Positions 47,193 to 56,749 of a DNA stretch of 64,000 nucleotides are shown here, in pieces. Source of the DNA: an uncultured Brevundimonas sp. (GTDB taxonomy: Bacteria > Pseudomonadota > Alphaproteobacteria > Caulobacterales > Caulobacteraceae); contig NZ_CALMZS010000212.1 of assembly GCF_937870815.1 (NCBI RefSeq), forward strand, positions 1-64,000, given 5' to 3'. The notes under the pieces are model-generated. The model saw only the letters and a list, made by a program, of their open reading frames with translations. It did not search any database and was not told where the DNA came from. The position numbers were made by a program, and so were the translations under genes. The stretch's first letter is position 1. Each line of letters opens with the position of its first letter.

Positions 47193-48200
47193 TTACTGTT
47201 CGCTGGTCGGCGCCGCGGCGGTGGTGAGGGTGCAGCCGCCGGCGATCGTCGCCGCCTCGACGCAGGTGTGGACCCGCTCCGCGGTGAAGCGGCTTCCGAC
47301 GCGGGCGAAATAGCCGTCGCCGCCGCCGCACTTCACTTCATAGACCATCAGGCCCTGGGCGTCCCGGCCGACCCGGCGGGCCTGCCGCACGTCGCAGGCG
47401 GCGGCCTCGGTGCCGGCCAGGACGGTGCTCCAGGCCCCCAGGCTTTCGGCGGCGGTCGTATAGCGGCAGCTGTCCTGCCGCTGCAGCGTCAGGTCCCAGC
47501 AGGGGGTCGCCTTCCAGGTTCCCGCGGCGTTCTCGAGCCAGAATCCGTCGCGGTCGGCGCAGTCGATCTCGTAGATCAGATTGCCGGCGGGGCTCTTGCC
47601 GATGGCCGAGCCCCGCTCGACGGTGCAGTCGACGCCGGCGGCGCGGGCGTAGGTCGTCAGGACCGGCACGGGGTCGAGGTTCGCCGGCAGGGTGCACTGC
47701 TGGCCCACGTCGGCGGCGGGGTCGCGCAGCCGGCTGGTTTCGGCCTGACCGGCCAGTTCGAGGCAGCTGAAGGCCTGGGGCGGGGTGGAGCTGACGGCGA
47801 GGTAGCCCGGCCCCTCGCTGCAGATGACCTCATAGGTCGAATGTTGTTCGGGGGTGACGCCCAGAAGGCTGGCCTCGGACACCTGGCAGCCCACGCCGGC
47901 GGCGGTCAGCAGCGCCTGGGCGGCGGCCTTGTTCTCCTCGGGCGTGGCGACAGGGGCGCGATTCCTCTGCTGCGAGCGGTTGCGGCGGTCCCGGCGCTCG
48001 CGGGCGCCGTCGCTCGTCCGGCCGGGAAGAACCCGGTCTCCCCGGACGGCGCCGCTGGCGGAATCCGACGCCTCACTGGTCGTGGCGCCCGCTTCCTGGG
48101 CCAGGGCCGGCTGCGCCGAAAGCACGGTCAGGGCCAGCAGGGCGCCCGTCAGCGCGAGCAACTTCTTGTGGAACACGTTGGAACTCCGGAGCCGAAACAT
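47193..48200 (-). CDS. Exported protein with three Cys-rich internal repeats
   Basis: Signal peptide (LLALTGALLALTVLSAQPALAQ); three ~70-aa modules with C..YE..C..G.G(Y/F)..C..C pattern. Confidence 0.7.
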   Translation of the reverse strand: MFRLRSSNVFHKKLLALTGALLALTVLSAQPALAQEAGATTSEASDSASGAVRGDRVLPGRTSDGARERRDRRNRSQQRNRAPVATPEENKAAAQALLTAAGVGCQVSEASLLGVTPEQHSTYEVICSEGPGYLAVSSTPPQAFSCLELAGQAETSRLRDPAADVGQQCTLPANLDPVPVLTTYARAAGVDCTVERGSAIGKSPAGNLIYEIDCADRDGFWLENAAGTWKATPCWDLTLQRQDSCRYTTAAESLGAWSTVLAGTEAAACDVRQARRVGRDAQGLMVYEVKCGGGDGYFARVGSRFTAERVHTCVEAATIAGGCTLTTAAAPTSEQ

Positions 48201-48315
48201 CGTCGGGGAAATCCATGGCGGCGGCTTGTGGCAGGGTCAAGGCGGCGGATCGCCGATGCTGGACGCGCCTGCCGGCTTCAGCCTATTCTGCCCTAAGTTT
48301 CGATTGGAGACGGAC

Positions 48316-49407
48316 TTGGCTGACGGAGTCGCCCTGACGGACCTGGAGCCGCCCGCCCGCGAGGAGCGCGGGCTGAACTATCCGTTCGGGCGGCCTCCGG
48401 GCCCCGGCGAGGCGGTCGAGGTCGCGCCGGATGTGCTGTGGATGCGGCTGGCGATGCCGCTGGCGCTGGATCACATCAATGTCTACGCCGTCCGGGACGT
48501 CGGCGGCTGGACGCTGGTCGACACCGGCCTGAACCTGCCCGCCACCCGGGCGGAGTGGGACCGGCTGCTGGAGGGTCCGCTGGGCGGCGAGCCGGTCAGC
48601 CGTGTCGTCTGCACCCATATGCACCCCGACCACATCGGCCTGGCCGGCTGGCTGTGCGCGCGCTTCGGGGTCCCGTTGACGATGACCCGGCTGGAATATG
48701 TCACCGCCCGCATGCTGGTCGCCGACACCGGCCAGCCGGCACCGGAGGAGGGGGCGGTCTTCTACCGCGGGGCCGGCTGGACCGAGGAACAGGTCGCGGC
48801 CTACCGGACGGGCTTTGGCCAGTTCGGCCGGTGCGTCTCGCCGCTCCCGCCCGGCTACGTCCGGATGCGCGAGGGCGAGCGGCTGTCGATCGGCGGCCGC
48901 GCGTGGCGCGTCGTCGTGGGCGAGGGCCACAGCCCCGAGCACGCCTGTCTGTGGCGCGAGAGCGACGGCGTCGTGCTCGGCGGCGACCAGATCCTGCCGA
49001 AGATATCGTCGAATGTCTCGATCTGGCCGACCGAACCGGACGCGGATCCGCTGGGCGAGTGGCTCGAGTCCCTGCAGCGCATGAAGACGGTGTTTCCGGA
49101 GGATGTGCTGGTCCTGCCGTCGCACGGAGAGCCGTTCCGCGGCGTTCACACCCGCCTCGACGCCCTGATCCGCGGGCACCGGTCCGCCCTGAAGCGGCTG
49201 GAGCGGGCCCTGCGCACGCCGTCCCGGGCCGTCGATGTCTTTTCGGCCCTGTTCGCCCGCCCGGTGGACGACGGCGTGCGAGGCATGGCCACCGGCGAGA
49301 GCCTGGCGCATCTCAACCATCTGCTCCATCAGGGCCGGGCGTCGCGCCGCCGCGACGCCGCCGGCGTCGACTGGTGGAGCGCAACCAGACAGGAAACAGA
49401 GGCGTGA
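48316..49407 (+). CDS. MBL-fold metallo-hydrolase
   Basis: VDTGLNLPATRAEWDRLL, CTHMHPDHIGLAGWL, VGEGHSPEHACLW; start codon uncertain (TTG 48316 proposed). Confidence 0.88.
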   Translation: MADGVALTDLEPPAREERGLNYPFGRPPGPGEAVEVAPDVLWMRLAMPLALDHINVYAVRDVGGWTLVDTGLNLPATRAEWDRLLEGPLGGEPVSRVVCTHMHPDHIGLAGWLCARFGVPLTMTRLEYVTARMLVADTGQPAPEEGAVFYRGAGWTEEQVAAYRTGFGQFGRCVSPLPPGYVRMREGERLSIGGRAWRVVVGEGHSPEHACLWRESDGVVLGGDQILPKISSNVSIWPTEPDADPLGEWLESLQRMKTVFPEDVLVLPSHGEPFRGVHTRLDALIRGHRSALKRLERALRTPSRAVDVFSALFARPVDDGVRGMATGESLAHLNHLLHQGRASRRRDAAGVDWWSATRQETEA

Positions 49408-50177
49408 CGGACCACATTCAGACCGGATGGGCCGACGGCGTGCTGACCGTGACGCTGGCGCGGCCCCGGAAAAAGAACGCCATCACCCAGGCGATGTACG
49501 CTGCGCTTTCCGACGCGGTCGAAACGGCGCGCCGGGACGACGCCGTCCGGGTGCTGCTGTTCCGTGGCGAGGGCGACAGCTTTTCGGCCGGCAACGACAT
49601 CGCCGACTTCATCGCGATCGGCTCCCGCGGCGAGCCGCCGCTGGACATGTCGGTGTTCCGCTTCCTCAAGGCGCTGGCCGATTTCGACAAGCCGGTGGTG
49701 GCGGCGGTGCGCGGGCGGGCGGTCGGCGTCGGCCTGACCCTGCTCCTGCACTGCGACATGGTGGTGGTGGCCGAGGACGCGCTGTTGTCCGCGCCGTTCG
49801 TCAACCTCGCCCTCGCGCCGGAGGCGGCCTCGTCGATGTTGTTGCCGGCGGCCATCGGCCACCGTCGGGCCTTCGAGATGTTCGCCCTGGGCGAGCCGAT
49901 CGACGGGCGGACGGCGGCGGCCTGGGGCCTGGCCAACCGGGCGGTCCCGGCCGGCCAGGTCGAGGCGGCGGCGGCCGATCTGGCGGCGAAGCTCGCCCTC
50001 CGGGCGCCCAATTCGATCCGCAAGACCAAGCGGCTGATGCGCGACGCGGAAGGCCTGTGGGCGCTGATGCAGCGGGAGGGCGAGGCCTTCGGCAGCCAGA
50101 TGTCCAGCCCGGAGGCCATGGAGGCCTTCCTGGCCTTCAGTCAGAAGCGCGCGCCGGATTTCTCCGGATCAGGCTGA
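49404..50177 (+). CDS. Enoyl-CoA hydratase/isomerase family protein
   Basis: GVLTVTLARPRKKNAITQAMYAAL, FSAGNDIADF, VRGRAVGVGLTLLLHCDMVV; GTG start. Confidence 0.92.
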   Translation: MTDHIQTGWADGVLTVTLARPRKKNAITQAMYAALSDAVETARRDDAVRVLLFRGEGDSFSAGNDIADFIAIGSRGEPPLDMSVFRFLKALADFDKPVVAAVRGRAVGVGLTLLLHCDMVVVAEDALLSAPFVNLALAPEAASSMLLPAAIGHRRAFEMFALGEPIDGRTAAAWGLANRAVPAGQVEAAAADLAAKLALRAPNSIRKTKRLMRDAEGLWALMQREGEAFGSQMSSPEAMEAFLAFSQKRAPDFSGSG

Positions 50178-50224
50178 TCAATTCGGTTGATTCGGGACCG
50201 CCCGGCCCTTAGCTGCGCGCGCCC

Positions 50225-50734
50225 ATGACCGCCACGCCCGCCCTGCCCCCGCTTCCGCGCATCGACGTGGAGACTCCCGCCGACGCCGGCGCCGTCGAGG
50301 CGCTGGTGCTGGCCGCCTTCGGCCCGGGACGCTTCGCCAAGACGGCCGAGCGCCTGAGGGAGACGGCGGGGCTGTCGGCGGGGTTCGTGGCGCGCCTCGA
50401 CGGACGGATCATCGGGTCGGTGCGGCTCTGGGCGATCTGGATCGATGGCGCGCCGGCGCTGTTCCTGGGACCGATCGCCGTGGCGTTCGAGCACCGCAGC
50501 GCCGCCCTCGGAACCGAGCTGGTGTCGCGCTGCCTCGACCATGCGCGGACGAAGGATGTCGCCGGAATCCTGCTGGTCGGCGATCTCCCCTATTTCGGGC
50601 GTTTCGGCTTCGTCCCCGCGCCGGAGGTGCGGATGCCCGGGCCGGTGGATCAGCGGCGGGTTCTGTGGTGGGGCGACGATCTTCCGCGGGGGCCGGCCTC
50701 GCCCTTCGACAGGGGTTTGCCGCCGGGCGCGTGA
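50225..50734 (+). CDS. GNAT family N-acetyltransferase
   Basis: LGPIAVAFEHRSAALGTELVSRCLDHARTKDVAGILLVGDLPYFGRFGF. Confidence 0.9.
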   Translation: MTATPALPPLPRIDVETPADAGAVEALVLAAFGPGRFAKTAERLRETAGLSAGFVARLDGRIIGSVRLWAIWIDGAPALFLGPIAVAFEHRSAALGTELVSRCLDHARTKDVAGILLVGDLPYFGRFGFVPAPEVRMPGPVDQRRVLWWGDDLPRGPASPFDRGLPPGA

Positions 50735-50751
50735 CGCCTAAGTCTGGGGGC

Positions 50752-51318
50752 ATGGCCGACCCCGCCGACAGCAAGACCGGACTGGCCGCCGTCGCCGAGG
50801 CGGCGGCGCAGGCCCCCGGCCGCGGCCTGCCCCCGGTGCATCTGTGGAATCCGCCGCACTGCGGCGAGATCGACATCCTGATCCGCCGCGACGGAACCTG
50901 GCTGCACGACAGCTCGCCGATCGGCCGGCCCGAACTGGTGCGGCTGTTCTCGACCGTCCTGCGCAAGGATCCGGACGGCTACTGCCTGGTCACGCCGGTC
51001 GAGAAGCTGGGCATCCGGGTCGAGGACCTGCCGTTCCGGGCCGTGGCGTTGACGGCGGAAGAGGACCTGCTGCGCTTCACCACCGACGTCGGGGACATGG
51101 TCGAGGCCGGGGCGGATCATCCGATCCGGGTGGACACCGATCCGGTCACCGGCGAACCGGGGCCGGCCCTGCACGTCCGCGCCGACCTGTGGGCGCGGAT
51201 CGTCCGTCCGGTGTTCTATGAGCTGGTCGAATTGGCCGCGGTGGAGGAGGGGCGGCTGGTGGTCCGCTCCGGCGGCCAGGCCTTTCCGCTGGGCCCGGTC
51301 GGGGCGGGTGTCGCATGA
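50752..51318 (+). CDS. DUF1285 domain protein
   Basis: LPPVHLWNPPHCGEIDILIRRDGTWLHDSSPIGRPELVRLFSTVLRKD. Confidence 0.9.
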   Translation: MADPADSKTGLAAVAEAAAQAPGRGLPPVHLWNPPHCGEIDILIRRDGTWLHDSSPIGRPELVRLFSTVLRKDPDGYCLVTPVEKLGIRVEDLPFRAVALTAEEDLLRFTTDVGDMVEAGADHPIRVDTDPVTGEPGPALHVRADLWARIVRPVFYELVELAAVEEGRLVVRSGGQAFPLGPVGAGVA

Positions 51319-51977
51319 GTCTTGCGTCGCTGCGCGAACGGCTGGTCGAACGGCTGGCGCCGGCCTCGGCCTGGCGGCCGGACAGTGCGCCGGCGCGATC
51401 CGACTTCGATCTCAATCCCGAGGCGCCCCGCCCCGGCCGCACCCTGCGCCCGGCCGCCGTGCTGGTGCCGGTCATCGCCCGGCCCGAAGGCGCGACGGTG
51501 CTGATGACCCGCCGTTCCGACAGGCTCGCCAGCCACACAGGCCAGATCGCCTTCCCCGGAGGTCGCCTCGACCCCGGCGAGACGGCCGCCCAGGCCGCCG
51601 TGCGCGAAGCCTGGGAGGAGGTGGCGCTTGATCCGGCCGCCGTCGAGATCCTCGGCGTCGGCGACGGCTACGAAACCGTCACCGGCTTCCTGGTCACGCC
51701 GGTGGTCGGCTGGCTGGCCGAGGCCCCGATGGTGTCTCCATCGCCCGAGGAGGTGGCCGAGGTGTTCGAGGCGCCGTGGGACTTCCTGATGGATCCGGCC
51801 AACCATCGGCGCGATTTCCATGAACCGGAGGGCGGCCCGAGGCGCTGGTACTGGGCCATGCCGTGGCGCGAACGCTATATCTGGGGGGCGACCGCCGCCA
51901 TCGTCCGCGCCTTGCACAGCCGGCTCTACGGCGATGAAGCCGAACCGGCGGCCGCTGTCGACGAGGACGCCGCATGA
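51315..51977 (+). CDS. CoA pyrophosphatase-like NUDIX hydrolase
   Basis: GQIAFPGGRLDPGETAAQAAVREAWEEVAL Nudix box. Confidence 0.93.
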   Translation: MSLASLRERLVERLAPASAWRPDSAPARSDFDLNPEAPRPGRTLRPAAVLVPVIARPEGATVLMTRRSDRLASHTGQIAFPGGRLDPGETAAQAAVREAWEEVALDPAAVEILGVGDGYETVTGFLVTPVVGWLAEAPMVSPSPEEVAEVFEAPWDFLMDPANHRRDFHEPEGGPRRWYWAMPWRERYIWGATAAIVRALHSRLYGDEAEPAAAVDEDAA

Positions 51978-53194
51978 CTCCCCGTCTTTCCGATCAGCCG
52001 TGGCTGACCGCCCCGACGACCCGGGCGGTGATGGCCGCCCTGGAGGCGGCCGGCGGCCCCGACTGCGCGCGCTTCGTCGGCGGCTGCGTCCGCAACGCCC
52101 TGATCGGCCAGCCGGTGGCGGACATCGACATCGCCACCACGCTGAAGCCGGAGGCGACGGAGCGCGCCATCCGGGCCGCCGGGCTGAAGGCCGTGCCCAC
52201 CGGCGTCGCCCACGGCACCGTGACCGCCGTGGCCGACCGGCGGGCGTTCGAGATCACCACCTTGCGCCGCGACGTCTCGACCGACGGCCGCAACGCCACG
52301 GTCGCCTTCACCGACGACTGGGCCGAGGACGCCGCCCGCCGGGACTTCCGCCTCAACGCCCTCTATGCCGACGCCGCCGGCCGGGTGTTCGATCCGACCG
52401 GCGAGGGCGTAGCCGACGTCCTGGCGGGGCGCGTGGTGTTCGTCGGCGATCCCGTCACCCGCATCCGCGAGGACTTCCTGCGCATCCTGCGCTTCTTCCG
52501 TTTCCAGGCCTGGTACGGGCGCGCAGAGCCGGACGCCGCGGCGATCGCCGCCTGCCGCGCGGAGGCCCCAGGCATGGCTCGCCTGTCGGCCGAGCGGGTC
52601 TCCAGCGAACTGATGAAGCTGCTGGCGGCGCCCGACCCCCGGACCGCCATGGCCGTCATGGCCGAGGTCGGCGTGCTGGCCCAGGTCCTGCCCGAGGCGG
52701 ACCTGACGCCTCCGTTCAGCGAGGTGGTGGAGCAGGCCGGCGACCCGGTCGTGCGCCTGATGCTGCTGCTGCCGCCGGACGAGACCGTCGTCCGCCAGGC
52801 GGCCACCCGGCTGCGGTTCCCCAACAGCGTCCGCGACCGGCTGGCCTTCGCGGCCCGGGCGCTGCCCGCCGTCAGCCTGTCGATGAGCGATCACGAGGCG
52901 CGGGCGGCGCTCTACCGCCATGGGCGCCAGGCCGTCGCCGATGCGGTCGCCCGGCGGTGGGCCCAGGCCCCGGGGCGGAGCGCCGATGCGCGCCGTCTGC
53001 TGGACCTGGCCACGGGCTGGACCCGTCCCCGGCTGCCGGTGGGAGGCCGCGACCTCGCCCGTCTCGGGGTCGAGCCGGGGCCGGAGACGGGCCGCCTGCT
53101 GAAGGCCTTCGAGCAGGGCTGGATCGCCGACGATTTCCCCGCCGCCGGCCACGCCGAGCGGCTGCGCGCCCTGGTCAGGCCGCCGCGCGGGTGA
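51974..53194 (+). CDS. CCA tRNA nucleotidyltransferase
   Basis: FVGGCVRNALIGQPVADIDIATTLKPEATERAI; RRDFRLNALYAD; IREDFLRILRFFRF. Confidence 0.94.
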   Translation: MTPRLSDQPWLTAPTTRAVMAALEAAGGPDCARFVGGCVRNALIGQPVADIDIATTLKPEATERAIRAAGLKAVPTGVAHGTVTAVADRRAFEITTLRRDVSTDGRNATVAFTDDWAEDAARRDFRLNALYADAAGRVFDPTGEGVADVLAGRVVFVGDPVTRIREDFLRILRFFRFQAWYGRAEPDAAAIAACRAEAPGMARLSAERVSSELMKLLAAPDPRTAMAVMAEVGVLAQVLPEADLTPPFSEVVEQAGDPVVRLMLLLPPDETVVRQAATRLRFPNSVRDRLAFAARALPAVSLSMSDHEARAALYRHGRQAVADAVARRWAQAPGRSADARRLLDLATGWTRPRLPVGGRDLARLGVEPGPETGRLLKAFEQGWIADDFPAAGHAERLRALVRPPRG

Positions 53195-54173
53195 ACTCGA
53201 CCACCACCGGGCGGTGGTCCGAACCGTTCGGCCGGCCCAGCCGGCGGCGCGCCAGGGCCAGATCCGGCGAGGCGTAGACCTGGTCGATGGTCACGGCGGC
53301 CGCCGCCGGCAAGGCGCTGGGCCAGGTTCCGGGGAAACCCGGCGCGGGCCTCAGCCCCGTCTCGGCCTGTAGCAGACGCCCGACGCGGGCGCTCGAGACG
53401 CTGTTGAAATCCCCCGCCACGATCGTCGGCCCTGTCAGGTCGGTGCGAATGGCTCCGATCGCCAGGGTCTGTTCGATCTGGCCCCACTGCTCCTGAAACG
53501 GCCACGGACGGGTCAGGTGAACGCCGAGGACGTGGACCGGCCCGGCCGGCGTCCGCACCGATGCGCCCACCGCATGCAGGCCGTCGGGGCGGTCCTCGAT
53601 GGCGACGAGCGGATAGCGCGAGGCGATGACCGAGCGCGCCGGGCCGCTGGGGCGTTCGATCCGCGGCGTGGCGACCCGGTGGGGGTAGCCGGCGAGGACC
53701 TCGTCCAGCCGCCCGGCCGGCCCGTCCCCCAGCTCGATCAGCACCACGATGTCCGCGTCGGCGTCCCGGATCGACGCCGTAATGGCTTCGACGTCGCGGT
53801 TCCGGGCCCACAGATTGGCGGAATACAGCCGCACGACCGGCGCGCCCGCCTCGGCCGCCGGCCCGCCGGGGAACCACTGCGGAAGCACGGCCATGAAAAG
53901 GGCGATACAGGCCACAAGGCCGTGCAGGGCGGCCAATTTCAACCGGGTCAGGGCCAGCAGGGCGGTCAGCGCCGCCGTGGCGACCAGCGTCGGGGCTGTG
54001 AACTGGGCGAGGAGATCCAACCAGCGGTGACCGATCCCGCTCAAGGCGACGAGCGCCACGCCGAGCGGAGCCGAGAGCGCCAGTCGCGCCAGCCCGTCGA
54101 GGAGGCCGCGCGGCCGCCACTCCCTCACCAGTCTGTCGCGAGCTTGTGTTTCAGGTTGAACAGGGGGCGTCAT
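53175..54173 (-). CDS. Endonuclease/exonuclease/phosphatase family protein with N-terminal TM segments
   Basis: VRLYSANLWARNRDVEAI, DIVVLIELG, VAGDFNSVSSA, DQVYASP, SDHRPVVVEF. Confidence 0.9.
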   Translation of the reverse strand: MTPPVQPETQARDRLVREWRPRGLLDGLARLALSAPLGVALVALSGIGHRWLDLLAQFTAPTLVATAALTALLALTRLKLAALHGLVACIALFMAVLPQWFPGGPAAEAGAPVVRLYSANLWARNRDVEAITASIRDADADIVVLIELGDGPAGRLDEVLAGYPHRVATPRIERPSGPARSVIASRYPLVAIEDRPDGLHAVGASVRTPAGPVHVLGVHLTRPWPFQEQWGQIEQTLAIGAIRTDLTGPTIVAGDFNSVSSARVGRLLQAETGLRPAPGFPGTWPSALPAAAAVTIDQVYASPDLALARRRLGRPNGSDHRPVVVEFTRAAA

Positions 54174-54204
54174 GGCGCGTTACGGTCTCGCTTCGGAGGA
54201 AGGC

Positions 54205-54684
54205 ATGGCCAGACGGACGATCGGCGATATCGAGAAAATCTGGAGCAATGTCGAGGGCGTCAAGAAACTCTCCGACCGGGCCGTCCGCATCGGGCCTTTC
54301 GGCATCGGCCTCGACGGCCTGCTGACCTGGGTGCCGGTGGTGGGCACGGTCTATTCGGTCGGCGCGGCCGGCTGGCTGCTCGTCCAGGCGGCGCGGGTGA
54401 AGGCGTCGCCGGTCACCGTGGCCCGCATGGTGGCCTATCTCGGCCTCGACAGCGTCACGACGGCTGTGGGCGAAATCCCCTTCCTCGACTTCGTGCCGAG
54501 CGTCGTCGACGTGCTGTTCCCGGGCCATCTGATGGCGGCCAAGGCCCTGCAAAGGGACATCGAGACGACGCATTGGGTCGAAGCCAGCGAGAGGGAGGCG
54601 CGCGCCTCGGGCGAGCATGACCGCCATGTCGCGGACATGCGGCGGAAGGGCGGATTGAGGCGTGTGGCCTACCTGTCTGACTGA
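54205..54684 (+). CDS. DUF4112-like membrane protein
   Basis: ARRTIGDIEKIWSNVEGVKKLSDRAVRIGPFGIGLDGLLTWVPVVGTVYSVGAAGWLL; ATG 54172 is an alternative start. Confidence 0.8.
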   Translation: MARRTIGDIEKIWSNVEGVKKLSDRAVRIGPFGIGLDGLLTWVPVVGTVYSVGAAGWLLVQAARVKASPVTVARMVAYLGLDSVTTAVGEIPFLDFVPSVVDVLFPGHLMAAKALQRDIETTHWVEASEREARASGEHDRHVADMRRKGGLRRVAYLSD

Positions 54685-54842
54685 ACGACGTTCGACAATG
54701 CTGGCCTTTCCGCTCCAGTCATCACACTTTCGCAATCTACGTCATTGATATCGAACGACATCGTCTCGTCGTCAGCGTCCTGAACGCGCCCTGGGAGCGG
54801 CCCGGCGCAGACTCGTCTCCGACAGTTTCCGGAGACTTCCTG

Positions 54843-56315
54843 ATGAGCGACGACCAGACCGCCCGCCTCGGCCTTCCCTATCTGGCCGCGGGCCAGATGC
54901 AGAAGCATGTGACGCTGAACGAGGCCCTGACCCGGCTCGACGCCGTGGTCCAGACGGCCGTGGTCAGCCGCACCGCGTCGGACCAGCCCGCGGCGCCGGC
55001 GGACGGAGCCCTGTACATCCTGCCCGCCGGCGCGACCGGACCGGTCTGGGCCGGGCAGCCGGCCGGGGCCCTGCTCCGCGCCGAGGCGGGCGGCTGGAGC
55101 GTGGTCGCGGCGCCGGAAGGGCTGATCGCCCTGGTCCTCGATGCCGGAGAAGTGGTCGTCCGCAGCGGCGGCGGTTGGCTGGCGTTGGGCGAACGACTCG
55201 ACGTTGTCCAGGAGTTGACGCGGTTCGGCTTCGGAACCACCGCGGACGCCGCCAATCCGTTCGCCGTGCGGGCCGGCAAGGTTCTCTGGACGGCGCCCGG
55301 ATCGGGCGGCGGCGGCGACCTGCGTCTGACCTTCAACAAGGAAGCGCCGGCCGATGTCCTCTCCCTGCTGTTTCAGAGCGCCTGGGGCGGGCGGGCGGAA
55401 ATCGGCCTGATCGGCGACGACGACCTGAGATTGAAGGTGAGCGCCGACGGGGCGGCGTGGCAGGAGGTCTGGTCGGTCGAGCGGGCGTCCGGCCGGATCC
55501 GCTTCGAACAGGGCGCGACGCGGCGTCTGGTGACGGCGCTGACGGCTGACGGAAGCTACGCCACCCCGCCCTGGGCCCGGACCATTGAGGCCGTCGCCGT
55601 GGGCGGCGGCGGGGGCGGCGGCGGCGGGGCCTTCGGCCCGACCGGGTCGCGGTTCGGCGGCGGCGGCGGCGGCGCGGGGGGCGTCAGCCGGGCGATCTGG
55701 CCCGCAGACCAGCTGGCGACGGGCCTGACCGTGGCGGTGGGGGTCGGCGGAGCCGGAGGGACTGCGGCCGCGGGGGCGGGGGGCGGCGGTTCGGTCGTCT
55801 ATCTCGGCTCGACCGCCCTCCTGATCGCCCCGGGCGGCGGCGGCGGCGGTCTGGGCGGGGCCACGGGCGGAGCGGCCGGCGTCGCCGGCGCGGGGGCGCC
55901 GAATTCCAATGGCGGCGGCGCATCCAGCGTCACCGCGGCGGGCGTGACCGGCAAGAGTTTCGATCGCCCGGACGCCCCGGGCGGCGGCGGCGGCGGCGGC
56001 GGACTCGACGGCTCCGCGACGGCGCGACCCGGCGGAGCCGGCGGCGACGGCGGCGCGCTGTCGGTCAAGGCGGCCGGAGGCGCGGGCGGAGACGGCGCTC
56101 CCGGTCTGGCCGGGACCGCTTCGCCCCTGCCGGCGCTGTACTGGGCGGGAGGCGGCGGCGGCGGCGGGAGCGCCTCGGCTTCGGGCCAGGGTCACGGCGG
56201 CGGCGCGGGCGGTGCGGCCGGCGGCGGCGGCGGCGGCGGAGGGGCGGGGGAGACCGCCGGAGGCGTGGGCGGCGCCGGCGCCAACGGTCGCGTGTGGCTG
56301 ATCGCCGAGGGATGA
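54843..56315 (+). CDS. DUF2793 phage-tail-like protein with polyglycine-rich C-terminal domain
   Basis: TARLGLPYLAAGQMQKHVTLNEALTRLDAVVQTAV is DUF2793-like; C-terminal ~210 aa has many poly-Gly tracts, ending GRVWLIAEG. Confidence 0.88.
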   Translation: MSDDQTARLGLPYLAAGQMQKHVTLNEALTRLDAVVQTAVVSRTASDQPAAPADGALYILPAGATGPVWAGQPAGALLRAEAGGWSVVAAPEGLIALVLDAGEVVVRSGGGWLALGERLDVVQELTRFGFGTTADAANPFAVRAGKVLWTAPGSGGGGDLRLTFNKEAPADVLSLLFQSAWGGRAEIGLIGDDDLRLKVSADGAAWQEVWSVERASGRIRFEQGATRRLVTALTADGSYATPPWARTIEAVAVGGGGGGGGGAFGPTGSRFGGGGGGAGGVSRAIWPADQLATGLTVAVGVGGAGGTAAAGAGGGGSVVYLGSTALLIAPGGGGGGLGGATGGAAGVAGAGAPNSNGGGASSVTAAGVTGKSFDRPDAPGGGGGGGGLDGSATARPGGAGGDGGALSVKAAGGAGGDGAPGLAGTASPLPALYWAGGGGGGGSASASGQGHGGGAGGAAGGGGGGGGAGETAGGVGGAGANGRVWLIAEG

Positions 56316-56476
56316 CCATCATGCCCCGATTCCACACCCCGCTCGCGCCCGTCCTGCTCGACGACGAGGTCCGGGACCTTCCGGGCCGGTTCTCGGAGGA
56401 GGACCTCTACGCCGAGGCGGGGAGCTCCCGCCGGCGCGGCGACCGGCCCTTCGACGAGCAGGAGGATGACCGATGA
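56312..56476 (+). CDS. Small hypothetical protein in phage-like cassette
   Basis: ATG overlaps the upstream stop and its own stop overlaps the next ATG (translational coupling); 54 aa, acidic. Confidence 0.5.
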   Translation: MTIMPRFHTPLAPVLLDDEVRDLPGRFSEEDLYAEAGSSRRRGDRPFDEQEDDR

Positions 56477-56745
56477 TCGACGCCGTGGACGCTCCCGCCC
56501 CCCCGGCGCCGCTGGCGGAGGGGCGCTGGCTCTGGCGCCGGCTCTATGTCTTCGCCAGCACGGGGGCCGCGTGGCTGCTGCTCGACCGGCTGATCGCCCT
56601 GACGCCGCCGGCGGCGGCGCTTCCGCTGGCCCGGGGTCTGATGGCGCTGCTGGCCCTGACCATGGTCCTCTATCTGGTCGCTCCGACTGCCCAGCAGCTG
56701 ATCGCCAGCCTGCGGTCGCTGCGGCCGCCGCTGGGCGGGGACTGA
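56473..56745 (+). CDS. Two-TM small membrane protein, holin candidate
   Basis: LYVFASTGAAWLLLDRLIAL and GLMALLALTMVLYLVAP segments; immediately upstream of an endolysin-like gene. Confidence 0.55.
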   Translation: MIDAVDAPAPPAPLAEGRWLWRRLYVFASTGAAWLLLDRLIALTPPAAALPLARGLMALLALTMVLYLVAPTAQQLIASLRSLRPPLGGD

Positions 56746-56749
56746 GCCG

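Noticed and set aside
55600-56260. Possible CRISPR or tandem DNA repeat array (GGC-rich)
   Set aside because: The repetitiveness is codon-level polyglycine inside an ORF; no constant repeat/spacer lengths and no cas genes.
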